Source: Filosporella fistucella
Lineage: Eukaryota > Ascomycota > Leotiomycetes > Helotiales
Assembly (NCBI GenBank): GCA_030077755.1
Contig: JAQJZZ010000004.1
Coordinates: 496,001-560,000, forward strand
DNA: 64,000 nucleotides
Reading direction: 5' to 3'
A program made the translations under genes and the position numbers. Shown here piece after piece: positions 1 to 11,342 of the stretch. Positions within the stretch are counted from its first letter, which is position 1. Each line of letters begins with the position of its first letter. Below the pieces are notes generated by a model, which was not told the origin of the DNA, did no database searches, and worked only from the letters and a program-made list of their open reading frames with translations.

Positions 1-1363
1 CTCTCTGGGCTACATTGCGAATGTTGCTTGGACTTTCCAAGGAAGATGGGCACAAAACCTCCTCAACGCGGCAGGTATGCAGCTTTAGTGGATATGTATG
101 TGCTGTTCTCAGTGAGAAGAGACTTGAAACTACAGGTGGGATAATATTGGTATGCAGCAGTGCGCTCTTCTCATGCTAATCCTGTTCTGCCCTGGTTTGC
201 TAATTGTTCGATTGGACATACCGAAAATCGTGCAACCCTTATTCACATGCAGCGTTGCGGCGAGTGTAGTGAGTGATGTAGCTTCTTGCAGATCCAACAA
301 TCATCGACAATACTGACCCACTTTCATGTACAGGAATTCGGTCTGTCTCGCTAGATATGGGAATGGATATCGCGCCGCACGAATACATGTCTAGTGCCAT
401 CATCATAATTTGTTCGTTCATAACCTTGCAAATCGTCCCATGTATTGCAGTTCCGATGTGGCGATGACGGTTGGCTGCTGCATACCCGTATCCGATCGAT
501 ATCTGACAGCGGGAGAATGGGCGGGGTCTCGAAATATTACGAAAAATGCTACGGTAAGTGTATGAACGTTCATTTCATTTTAACTTTTAACATCATCCCA
601 TCTCAAAGTGCTAGGGGATGAAGAGACAAGTTGTGTGCATAAACTTTGAGGGTGAATCCCGTCGAGAGACCTCGTCACGTGATCTTCCAGCCTATTATGT
701 TAAAGTTTCCCAGGAATCCAATATTGTATCGCTACCATATTTCGTACGGGCACTAATGAAATGTTTTCAATTAAACAGTTCTGCCTCTCGTATCGGCGTT
801 AACCGTATCGTGGTAACTCCCGATCTGATGAGTAGCAACGACGTGGACTAATGTCTTAACCTTATTCTCGGCTTGCTTCTTAGACGGAATTGGAAAATAT
901 ATAAATCAGGAAAGTCTCACACAAACGTCGCATGGGAAGAGTCAAGATGATGCATTATGGTCAAATTAAGCATTATTCATAAGTTCGTTAATTACACTGC
1001 TTCGGTCTTCGTTACACTGCGAACGATTATATTTATACTGCTATCTGCAAAATTGAGTAAAAGCAAAGCTTTCGATCGAATCAGTTGTCTTGATATTCTT
1101 TTGCTGTATTCAATGTCTTAAAGTTTATTTCAAACACAGCCTCAGATGCCCCTTTTATTTTTGATGCACGAAGTTTCAGAATTCATCTCCACAGTACATC
1201 TAGCTTCTCAACGGCTACTACTATATAGAGAAAGAAAAGAGTACCTTTTAGTCACCCCACACGTTCATTACATTTTCAATTCATATTGCGACATCTTGAG
1301 TTACGTGGGTCTTCCAAGTTTGGGGTCTCCCAGAATACCACATAACAATACAGGTGCCCAAAG
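1..1363. other. Intergenic stretch, no supported gene
   Basis: Only short open frames occur here, such as one at 618-851. None shows a recognisable domain, splice pattern or signal peptide. The final part is presumably the promoter and 5' UTR of the repeat-protein gene that starts at 1364. Confidence 0.5.
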
Positions 1364-4300
1364 ATGCAGTTATTTACATTCTTAGTGTTTGCAGAACTCG
1401 CTGCAGGCATACCACAACATATTACGTCCCGCCATGATATTTTCCAACGCAACAAACATGACACTGTGAGTCTCTTTTATCAACAACTCTTTGTGACAGG
1501 ACTTAACTCTACCAACAGAATCGACATGTGTCACAGCCAGAGATCATTCGTGGAGAAATGGCACTTGATGACATTCGTTTCCAACTCCAATATCGTGATA
1601 TTGGGGGAATATGTCCAATGGTGACAGTGACGGCTTCTGATCAGCAAACTGTTTACATAACGGAATCTGCCAGTGTCTTTTTCGTGACTACAGGCTCAGC
1701 AGCGACAATTACCAGTACGATATCCTTGTGCTCAGCTCTACCAAGCTCTGCTGCTCAAAGTACCGCAGCTCAGAGCGCAGCCATTGCCTCGTCTGCACAA
1801 GAGTATACTAGTCAACTCGAAAGCGCTGCTCAAAGCATAGCTATCGCCTCAACTGCCCAAGCGTCTGCCAGTCAACTTGAGAGTGCGGCTCAAAGCACTG
1901 CTGCTCAGAGCATAGTTATCGCCTCATCTGCGCAAGCCTCTGCCAGTCAGCTCGAGAGTGCAATTCAAACCTCTGCTGCTCAAAGCACTGCTGCCCAAAG
2001 TACCGCTGCTTTCCAAAGTACAGATATCGCCTTGTCTGCACAAGTCTCTGCTAGTCAGCTCGAGAGTGCAATTCAAACCTCTGCTGCTCTAATCACTGCT
2101 GCTCTTCAAAGCTCTGCTGCTCAAAGCATAGCGGTTGCCTCCTCTGCACCAGCTTCTGCCAGTCAAATCGAGAGCGCTGCTCAGAGTTCTGCTGCCCAAA
2201 TCACTGCTGCTCTCAGCAATGCTGCTCAAAGCACGGCCAATGCCATCTCATCTGCACCAGCTTCTGCCAGTCAACTTGAGAGTGCGGCTCAAAGCAATGC
2301 TGCTCAAAGCACAGCCAATGCCATGTCATCTGCACAAGTCTCCGTCAGTCAACTCGAGAGTGCCGCTCAGAGCTCTGCCGCTCAAATCGTAGCTATCGCC
2401 TCATCTGCACAAACTTTTGCCAGTCAAATCGAGAGCTCTGCTGCTCAAATCACTGCTGCTCTAAGCAGTGCTGCTCTTCAAAGCTCTGCTGCTCAAAGCA
2501 TAGCGGTTGCCTCCTCTGCACCAGCTTCTGCCAGTCAAATCGAGAGCGCTGCTCAGAGTTCTGCTACCCAAATCACTGCTGCTCTCAGCAATGCTGCTCA
2601 AAGCACGGCCAATGCCATCTCATCTGCACCAGCTTCTGCCAGTCAAATCGAGAGTGCAATTCAAAGCTCTGCTGCTCAAAGCATAGCCGTTGCCTCATCT
2701 GCACAAGTCTCCGTCAGTCAAATCGAGAGTGCAATTCAAAGCTCTGCTGCTCAAAGCACTGCTGCTCAAAGCATAGCCGTTGCCTCATCTGCGCAAGCTT
2801 CTGCCAGTCAACTTGAGAGTGCAATTCAAAGCTCTGCTGCTCAAATCACTGCTGCTCTAAGCAGTGCTGCTCTTCAAAGCTCTGCTGCTCAAAGCATAGC
2901 CGTCGCCTCATCTGCGCAAGCTTCTGCCAGTCAAATCGAGAGTGCTGCTCAAATCACTGCTGCTCTAAGCAGTGCTGCTCTTCAAAGCTCTGCTGCTCAA
3001 AGCATAGCCATTGCCTCATCTGCGCAAGCTTCTGCCAGTCAACTTGAGAGTGCAATTCAAAGCTCTGCTGCTCAAATCACTGCTGCTCTAAGTAGTGCTG
3101 CTCTCAGCACCGCTGCGCAAAGCATAGCCGTCGTCTCATCTGCACAAGCTTCTGCCAGTCAACTTGAGAGTGCAATTCAAAGCTCTGCTGCTCAAATCAC
3201 TGCTGCTCTAAGCAGTGCTGCTCTTCAAAGCTCTGCTGCTCAAAGCATAGCCGTCGCCTCATCTGCGCAAGCTTTTGCCAGTCAAATCGAGAGCTCTGCT
3301 GCTCAAATCACTGCTGCTCTAAGCAGTGCTGCTCTTCAAAGCTCTGCTGCTCAAAGCATAGCGGTTGCCTCCTCTGCACCAGCTTCTGCCAGTCAAATCG
3401 AGAGCGCTGCTCAGAGTTCTGCTGCCCAAATCACTGCTGCTCTCAGCAATGCTGCTCAAAGCACGGCCAATGCCATCTCATCTGCACCAGCTTCTGCCAG
3501 TCAAATCGAGAGTGCAATTCAAAGCTCTGCTGCTCAAATCACTGCTGCTCTAAGTAGTGCTGCTCTCAGCACCGCTGCGCAAAGCATAGCCGTCGCCTCA
3601 TCTGCGCAAGCTTCTGCCAGTCAAATCGAGAGTGCAATTCAAAGCTCTGCTGCTCAAAGCATAGCTATCGCCTCATCTGCACAAGTTTCTGCAAGTCAAC
3701 TTGAGAGTGCGGCTCAAAGCAATGCTGCTCAAAGCACAGCCAATGCCATGTCATCTATACCAGCTTCTGCCAGTCAAATCGAGAGCGCTGCTCAGAGTTC
3801 TGCTGCCCAAATTACTGCTGCTTTAAGTAGTGCTGCTCTTCAAAGCTCTGCTGCTCAAAACATAGCCGTCGTCTCATCTGCACAAGCTTCTGCCAGTCAA
3901 ATCGAGAGCTCTGCTGCTCAAATCACTGCTGCTCTAAGTAGTGCTTCTCTGCAAAGCTCTGCTGCTCAAAGCATAGCCATTGCCATGTCATCTGCGCAAG
4001 CCTCTGTCAGCCAACTTGAGAGTGCTGCTCAAAGTCAATCTACCGAGGGAGTATATTCGTCAAATGCCGCGTTTTCAGCAAGCCAATCTAGCGCTTTTGG
4101 TTCGCAAAGCGCTGCCTTATCAGCCTCGATCAGTTTCTCTGCCGCCTCATCTTACGAGACAGCTGCTTCAGCAGCTTCGTCAAACGAGCCATCTGCTTCC
4201 CAGAGTCAATCCTTAGTCTCACCATCCACTCAAACAGCCTTCGCGTCAGCTTCCATCGATACCATGCAAGCAAGCCAGTCAAGCATTGTCAACTCAGCAC

Positions 4301-4551
4301 TGCCGTCCTCCGAAGTAACTTTCTTTACAGCAGCAGCGTCCAGCGCTTCTCTCCCTACAATTTCATATGTCTCTTCAGCTCCAATTTCTGCAAGTCAATC
4401 CTTTAACTCTGCCGCCTCCTCCGGAATGGCATCCAATACAGCAGCAGCATCCAGCGCTCCTCTCCCTGCAAGCTCATATCTCTCTTCAGCAGCAATTTCT
4501 GCAAGCCAATCTTTCAGCTCTGCCGCCTCCTCTTCTATCTCAGGCCCGTAG
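1364..4551 (+). CDS. Secreted Ser/Ala/Gln-rich tandem-repeat protein
   Basis: Two exons, 1364-1465 and 1519-4551, joined in phase 0 across a 53-nt intron (donor GTGAGT, acceptor CAACAG). The first exon supplies a signal peptide of about 16 residues (MQLFTFLVFAELAAG) that the long downstream frame lacks, so the gene begins at 1364 and not at the GTG at 1528. After a non-repetitive stretch of about 100 residues, roughly 770 residues are degenerate modules built from Ala-Ala-Gln-Ser, Ser-Ala-Ser-Gln-(Leu/Ile)-Glu-Ser and Ile-Ala-Val-Ala-Ser-Ser. A less regular Ser/Ala tail of about 170 residues follows. The composition fits an extracellular or cell-wall protein, probably O-glycosylated (inference). 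There is no C-terminal hydrophobic GPI signal, so either the protein is soluble, the 3' end is truncated, or an unmodelled exon follows the GTAGGT that overlaps the stop codon. Family not recognised. Confidence 0.75.
1738..4035 (+). repeat. Coding tandem repeats of the Ser/Ala/Gln protein
   Basis: Imperfect modules with codon-conserved sequence recur many times, for example tctgctgctcaaagcatagc and gcttctgccagtcaaatcga. Modules are shuffled and whole blocks are duplicated: the segments near 2470-2640 and 3310-3500 are almost identical. All length changes are multiples of three, so the frame stays open. Near-identity at nucleotide level suggests recent expansion by slippage or unequal exchange. 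Confidence 0.9.
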
Positions 4552-4573
4552 GTGGAATAAAGATAGGGTACTA

Positions 4574-4728
4574 TGTCTCCAGTACCTAGACCTTGGTTGG
4601 TCGAGGTTAGGTCGCCCCACCCGTACCTCATATATAAGAAGGAGAATTTCCGCAGAGCTGATGATCCTTCGAATTATAGAAGATTGGTTATGTAGAGTAA
4701 ATTAGTTCTTATAATAGTATTATCAACA
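4574..4728. mobile_element. Possible solo LTR remnant
   Basis: A stretch of about 155 bp starts TGT and ends AACA, contains a TATATAAG box and sits in an otherwise gene-poor gap 23 nt after the repeat-gene stop. The layout resembles a fungal copia-type LTR. I see no clear target-site duplication and no internal retrotransposon coding, so this is a tentative call. Confidence 0.25.
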
Positions 4729-5003
4729 ACCTAAAAATCTTTAGAGCAGCGAAAAGTGTTAAATCGCAGCGTTCTAGGCCAGGGTTGATTAGCCATCCCC
4801 AAGTTTACCGAGCCCTAGGTTATCCCGACTTTACCTTATCCGTTCTAAAGTATGAGATGATAACTTATGTACGAGATAACGTCAAAAGCCTAGCCCATCA
4901 TTTATTCGTTGAATTATTCTTCTAGTCCGGAACGAGTATTATAACTACGTAATCACTTACTTTACGCGATTTTGACTGTTCGAAACTGCCCGCCGAGATC
5001 GGC

Positions 5004-6730
5004 TTGAAGATCCTCGGCGTGGTAGTAGAAGATTATAGATTTCAATCATCTAAACCGTTTATACGCGCCGGCTATGCGACTGTCTGTCGAGGATGGCAGC
5101 AGTTTTTCGGAAATAATAATTTTCGCCGACTTGTTCTAGACTATGATCGAATACGCAAACTGGAAAAAGTCACAGCGAAAAATCATAGACGAGATCATCT
5201 TGAGCAGATCTTCCTGTGTGTTCGTCTTGATGAGTATGATTGCTCAGTCTGTCAGGCAAAAGAGGACGACAAGACTAAGAATAGGTCAGTAATGTGTTTT
5301 CGTGGTTGTTGCTTGGTAATACCCTAGTCCATTAATATTTCACATGTCATTCATTTTGACCAGTCTCAAATGTCTGACTCTAATTAAATAGGAACAATTA
5401 CCTCTTTAACAGATCCCTCGGGGCATTATTGAAGGTTTTATCTGAATGGACAGTCCCTGAGCCAAGCTACGCTCGCAGTATAAAAGGCCTGGAGCTAGAA
5501 CTCGGCGCTTATTTCCCCAAGTGATTCCAGACTTATATTTCGGGATTTTCATCTTGAGCCCAATTTTCCTTGCCAAGAAATTGAAGAAGTCCAAAGCTAT
5601 CTAGACGAAGCTTACCACCAAAGAATTGAACAACTGGGAAGCTTCAATGACCAATTTCACTGCTAGGTTGAGGGTAGAAGAGATAATGAAAGCGTAGTAT
5701 GCTAAGAAGCCAAAAAGAGATTATTGAGCACGCTAGATATCAAATATTACTTACCAGAGGTTAAGGTTGTCACACTTGCTTATTCGAAGCCAATTCTATC
5801 GGAAGATCTCTGGAATATCTATTGACAGGCTTCTCTGTCTGAGCTTTACGAACCTCACAGACTTTCGTCGCGAGGTATGGTTTGATGTCGATGCACAGAA
5901 GCAATTCGAATTCGACGATGGTACGCTAAGGGGAGAAATATCACGTCGAACTCAACCCAAATGGAAACTCCTAGCTAACTTATTATTGCATCGTATGGGC
6001 TTTAGTCGTCGACTATTGGAGTTCCCGAGTACATTACGGAACTTTTATATTTTTGAGGAGTCCAATAATATCTTACATCTGCCTTATTATTATTCCACCA
6101 TGCGATTTTGAGCTGGAGGCTCGGCAGACACTTCTCACATATAAGCCGTTTGCTCGAGAACATATCATTGGCCTTCTTTATTGGCGCCAAAGAATTTCTC
6201 GCAGAGTTCTGGCCACTTCAAATTGTGAATTTTCGGGCACCCGAAGCTTCTAAGGTTATCCCTGGCAAGAATCTTCGCAGCCTGACTCTGACCTCGGGGT
6301 CTCTACGTACGGGTATAAACGCACAGATATCAAGAGCCTTTTAACAGCTGCTTGTTGGGCTGTCGCTTTCGTGCCCAAGCTCTAGGTGCTGGAGATATGG
6401 AACGCAACACTTAAAGACGGAGATCCTACAAAACCGGGCCAGTCAGGGGTTGCCTCCGTCTTCAGATACGAGTACAAAAACCAGAAATCTACCATCACCT
6501 TTTCAACCAATAGTATATGGCTTAATAATGTTGTGTCTGAAATGTTGAAAAGTGATGTTGGATCCTCCTGGATGAATCTACCGCGTCATAGATCCGGTGT
6601 TCGACTTACCTATACGTTTGAGAAGATTTGGGGGATGGACTGGTGTAGGTACTATCATAGTGTGATGGAACGGCTCGAGTTCACAGGGGCGTGTCCTGCA
6701 TGGACTGTCACTTTGTCGGATGGCCTGTGA
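5004..6730 (+). pseudogene. Degenerate F-box-like fungal protein
   Basis: The frame at 5004-5327 carries a typical start of a large fungal F-box-like family (YATVCRGWQQFF, then FRRLVLDYDRI and a Cys-x2-Cys pair). The similarity continues near 5401-5517 (EWTVPEPSYARSIKGLELEL), stops at an in-frame TGA after position 5517, and resumes in another frame (IFRDFHLEPNFPCQEIEEV) up to about 5650. A further frame at 6386-6730 gives the conserved C-terminal part and ends in a normal TGA. The upstream F-box itself is not visible. Frameshifts, internal stops and the missing start indicate a dead copy. The family assignment rests on remembered motif patterns, so it is moderate. Confidence 0.6.
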
Positions 6731-7333
6731 AATCCAATTCCCAGAGGCAAAGATACAGAGCCAAACATCGAGCCAGCTGGGACTTAGGATTGGCTCGTGG
6801 GAATGTTTAGCTCTATAAGTTACCCCTTTTAACAGTTTATTCTACTCATTAGGTGGATAGAGGAGGGCTGGGTTCGAGGGCAGCTCTACCCTGCCAAACG
6901 CCTATAGTAGAAAAGCCCTTCTCCCGCGGTAATTTGACGCTGTCGCGTTATTAGTACCTGTAAATAGAGCCCAAAGCACTCTCCCAGTGCTATTATTTAG
7001 GTTTAATATCTCCGGCAATTGTTCTTTGGCATGTCGGTTTTGTCAAATAGCGGTTGTATTGAAGTTCTTTTTTCTCGTCTAGATGGTGCAGTTTGATCTT
7101 AATTCTATTTTTGAGGATGATTCAGATATTGCGTAATTCAAATTTATGGCCATGCATGTATTGATAAAACACAGAGCATTTGTACTGTGAGCATATCAGC
7201 TGAAACCATGGAGTTAAAGCTAGACGCGAGTAGATAGTCATTAGAAGGATCATCCGTCCGGATCGTGTCGCCCCTGAATAGCATATAGATAACTCGAAAT
7301 TTATTTACACAATTTGGCGTTGAGACAATACTT
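6731..7333. other. Intergenic stretch, nothing recognised
   Basis: No supported gene. It lies between the pseudogene and the 3' end of the minus-strand transcription-factor-like gene, whose 3' UTR it probably includes. Confidence 0.5.
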
Positions 7334-9073
7334 CTAAACCTCCATTCTACACCTCCACAACTCCTGCAACCCCCCCTTACAAACCTCCTCTCCCAAAAAG
7401 AAACCCAACAACCTCTCTCTAACCCCCCACCAAGCATCCCAATCCAAACCCACAAACACCTTCATCAAACCCTCTACGAAATGCACACATTTTTGACTTT
7501 CCGCTTTCCCTCCCCCCATCAGAAATATCAAAATCGACTCTATGATATCCGAGCAGAGATTTATATCATCTAATAATTGTTCTTTCAAAATTTGTAAAAT
7601 TGTCTCAGTGTGAATTTCCCAAGAAATATATTTCTTGCAGGTAGAACTAATATATATCAAACACACCACCCGAAAAGAATCTTCTATCAAAAATCTTCTA
7701 AATGGTGTTGTTTTCCCCAAGACTGGGGAGAGGATACGCATTAAGCTTGAATTCAAATCAGCTATGAAATCAGTATGTTGTTTCAGTTTCTCTCTATTAA
7801 CTGTTTTGGTGCGGATGAGAGAGGTGGAGTTTTCGAGCTGCGAGAGAAGAATCATGAGGTCATCGTAGAGTGTGTAATTTGGCGGCAGAGTGTCGCGGGG
7901 TATATTGAAAGGAGGGGTATATTCGAGGGGTTTTAGGGGTAAGGTCGTGGAAATTGGATCGCAGCTTGTGAAGACAAATCGGCGGTGGCAGGCTAGTGCT
8001 GCTGCGCCGGCGAAATCGTGCCTGTTATGATCATCAGTACATGTGAGCGACGTTCTTCTTCTATTAGGAAGTAGACATTGTGTAACTTACCAAGCTAATA
8101 ATGAAGCAAGGAGAGGGTTCGATTGCTGTAACTTCTCATATCCTCCTCTCGATTTGAGCATCTGTTCTACTCCATCCATATGGATATTGAATGTCGCAGG
8201 AGTTCCAAACAATAGCTGCAACACGGTTAACCCTACTCAATCGAATGACAACACATACTCACCTCCGTTCCAGCAAGCATCGAACAAGCATTTATAGTCC
8301 CATCTGTAATGTACTCCTTTGAAGCCAACATCCTCTTATTCACAATCGACATAGCCTGCGTCTTATACTCAATACTCTGTTTCGAGCTCGCCTTTCCAGA
8401 TCGAAGCGCGATATCGGTTGCAGAGCCAGAGATGATCATGAGAAATGACGCTGGATCTTGCATGGCTACTTGAAGCATCAGTACTTTGACTGGCTTGTAA
8501 TCGCAGTCCGCTAATAGGAAAGGTTTGGGTCGGAAAGTGGTAAAGTCTGCATGGGTGAGTTAGTGCATCCTTGCCTCGCTCAGAATGTGATGGCAGAGGC
8601 TGAAAAAGAGGCTTACAATGATCGACCAAACCGAGATCTCGGGACGAAGTAAGCTTTAAGGGGAATTGATTGAATGGATCAACTAGTCCTTCAAGTGCCG
8701 TTCTTATAGAAGGTAAACGGCTTTCCGTATCGAGATCCAGAACCGTGAGCCCCCCATCTTCGGACTGGAGAGGTGGTTTCGCTTTGGCATCTGCGGATAA
8801 GAGAACCCTCTTGCCACCTTCCTTGAGTTTCTGAGTTCGCAAAGAGTCGAGTTTTTGACGCTGTTTTGCTTCTCTCGTGACGTGGGACCTGGCTTTGCGA
8901 CGGGCATCTTTATCTTCTACATCGATCCACGCGAACGACAACGAAGTTTTTGGGCGGGTTGTAAGTGGTATACCTAAAGCAGAGATATCATTAGCCAATC
9001 AGTTTCTCATAGCTAGAGAATCTCAGTCTATGTGGAAATGATACAACGTACCTGCAGATATTTGGGGTGCCAT
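7334..9073 (-). CDS. Tachykinin-family / Fungal_trans_2-like regulator
   Basis: Five exons on the minus strand: 9073-9052, 8973-8617, 8546-8263, 8215-8091 and 8021-7334. The introns are 47-78 nt with canonical ends and the total is 491 codons plus stop. The N-terminus has the family's FAWIDVEDKDARRKARSHV block (a basic segment), then DPFNQFPL and VDHYFTTFRPKPF. The rest is an alpha-helical region like the C-terminal domain of fungal Zn-cluster factors. No Zn2Cys6 motif is present. Such proteins are often annotated 'tachykinin family', a name with no functional meaning in fungi; a nuclear regulatory role is inferred. I chose the ATG at 9073 because it directly precedes the conserved block. The frame stays open upstream to 9235, so a longer N-terminus is possible. 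It is divergent from the bZIP gene. Confidence 0.8.
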
Positions 9074-9686
9074 GCCATTTGGTGACGGCGCCCATGTGTA
9101 TTCTCGGACAGATTGAGACAATGCGATAAACTTATCATGGTAACTCGCATGGAATTGGAAGAACTTGGGGCGAAGCTGATTGGAGTAGGTACAGACCTCT
9201 TTGAGCATAGCGTTGATGCATTTTGACATCCTCACTCAGCATCGTACAGATAGAATCGTCGCCTAATTGGCTCGGTAAAATCCAAGGGGTCAAACACACT
9301 TCTCTAACCCCAAAGCAGTCATTACAGAATCACAGCTGGTTTACTCTGTGAAACCTGCTTGCACTCCACGTATTATACGCTTGACCCAAGTTGGGGTTTT
9401 CCGCCACCCAATGATTGATGTCCCTGAATCCTCCGGTCAAGAGTGCGAATGTACGAATAGAGTAATATCAAAATTCCAAACGCATGTCGAGATGAGGTCA
9501 GAAACCTCTTCTGATCTCTGGAGAGAGAATATATAATGATGCTGTTGTCCAGACTCCTCAGTTCTAAAGGCTTCAACTGTTCATATCATTCAATCAATAC
9601 CATCATTCTCTTGACCCATCTCGACGCACGTGTCAACCTGCCCATTTCCCATTTGAGACATTTGCACAGTACATCAAAAGTTCAAA
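9074..9686. promoter_or_regulatory. Shared intergenic region of two divergent regulators
   Basis: About 610 nt separate the divergent starts of the tachykinin-type gene (minus) and the bZIP gene (plus), so both promoters and 5' UTRs must lie here. No specific operator was identified. Confidence 0.5.
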
Positions 9687-10436
9687 ATGACATATTTCTA
9701 CCAGCGAAGGGAAGTGCGCCAAACGGTGGAAGCTCCTAAGGTACGTAGTAGTTATACCCTGATAGAGACTCTACCTTTAGCCCCAAGGCACGTGACTAAC
9801 TCGCAAATTTAGCTGGACACAATCTACCATGCCGAATCAGACTCCGGAAACGATGTACACTACAATTTAGAAAGCGTGTGGTGTACCATCTGCGCTAAGC
9901 CACGTTTCGGAGACGATGTGTACACGGACATTTGCCTCTGCTACTCTCCTGTAAACAGCATTGATTCATGGCTTGATATGTCAGCGTTCGATAACGAGTA
10001 CCGAAGTCTCTGGCCCGCTGAGAATGAAGCGAATATGAGCTCTCAATCAGCTTCTTTGAGTCCTGTTCAGAAGAATTCCTCTGGTAGCGAAATGAGCTAC
10101 AGTTCATCGCCAGCTCCTAGCTCCAGCACAAGCAGCTCAAGGAATGAAAGCCCTTCATATGATCACAATAGCATCAAGATGGATCACTGTGAAGACCCGC
10201 GACACTGTCGGCTCCTGAACAGCAAGCTAGTAAGTGGCCTAAGTTTCAGTCAAGAGCTTCGAACTAACAAACTCCAGAGACGTCAAGAGCAAAATCGCAA
10301 ATCACAACGAAGCTTTAGAGAGCGTAAAGACAAGATTGCAAAAGATCTCCAAGCCCAAGTCGATGAGCTCACAAAGGCCAACTTGAAACTTTCTGAGGAG
10401 ATAGCTGCTTTACGCAAAGAGATCAGGAAAGATTAA
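9687..10436 (+). CDS. bZIP transcription factor
   Basis: Three exons: 9687-9740, 9813-10229 and 10278-10436, giving 209 residues. The C-terminal basic region reads RRQEQNRKSQRSFRERK, matching the fungal AP-1-like N-x2-(S/A)-Q-R-x-F-R pattern, and is followed by a short leucine-zipper-like coiled coil (LQAQVDELTKANLKL, then EEIAALRKEI). The N-terminal half has four cysteines in C-x2-C and C-x1-C arrangement near WCTICAKPRFG and a Ser/Pro-rich linker. It probably binds DNA as a dimer in the nucleus. The second intron (10230-10277, CTAAC branch) is 48 nt without a stop; retained, it adds 16 residues directly before the basic region. Targets unknown. Confidence 0.85.
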
Positions 10437-11342
10437 GGAAGGAGGCAAGAGTGATTTGATATGAGCAATTGCAGAGCGGGGTGGGGCGTTTGGAGCTGCG
10501 CAAGCTGGGAGGGGACCATTGAGGAGACATATTTGTCACGTCGAACGAAGGTGAATGAGGTATGAGAGTTGTACATAATAACAATGTGGCCACTTCGTCA
10601 AAATTATCGCTCTTCGTCCATTTCTATATGATTGCCACTGACCTCAGCCAAACAATGAACGTGGGAGAATGCTTGAAGCTGTTTCCAAACAAGCAACTGT
10701 AGGCGGATAAGACCTTTTCCACATTGACTACCAACGTTAAAGCATCGTCACAGTTTTGGGTCTTTTCGAGTAGCGATAGCCCTGGGAGAAGCCTGATGTG
10801 AGTTGTGCACATGCCGGAGAGAAGGCAAGTGGCATGATTTATCGTCAGCAGAGTATCCCGCGGGAGAACTGCTAAAAACCTGCTAATTGGTAGTGCGCCG
10901 AACTTATTCTGCAAAGAAGGTCTATAATTCATGCCCATTAATGCTGAATTGGCGAATAAAGGGCATGTTGGTAAATTTGGGGGCGAGCTGTGCCGAAGTC
11001 GCTGACCTGTCAAACCAAAATCCAGAATGAGACTGCTGCATGTGCAACTCGAGTCCTCCACGCCGCACTATCTCCAATTCGATTCGATAGAGAAGCGAGG
11101 AGTTGGCCGTGTCTTTATCATACCCAATCATTCATGGATTTGGGAACCATTACCTCTTTCGTTCACCGGGTAGCCAAATCTCATTCGTGGGTGTGCTGGC
11201 CAATTCGGTGACTGGACGACTTAGGAAAATTATGCATTAAAAGATCTATGCCTCAGAATCTTCGTGGCTGAGAGGAACATTATATGCAGTCATGATCACC
11301 TCGCCGCGCCATTTTTGTCTCAGGAATTGATTGTACCGAGAA
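10437..11342. other. Intergenic stretch with an open minus-strand frame
   Basis: A minus-strand open frame of 145 codons at 10624-11061 contains a segment (DALTLVVNVEKVLSAYSCL) faintly like the C-terminal part of some fungal Zn-cluster factors. It has no DNA-binding part and no clear splice partner. It may be a gene relic or chance. No gene is called. Confidence 0.35.

Noticed and set aside
1738..4035. CRISPR-like array of direct repeats
   Set aside because: The repeats are in-frame coding modules of variable length with no unique spacers, in a eukaryotic gene.
2135..4216. Extra plus-strand frames (2135-2392, 3365-3553, 3980-4216)
   Set aside because: They are out-of-frame shadows kept open by the three-nucleotide periodicity of the Ser/Ala repeats.
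10624..11061. Minus-strand 145-codon frame as a transcription-factor gene
   Set aside because: Only a faint resemblance to a Zn-cluster factor C-terminus; no DNA-binding domain, no splice partner.
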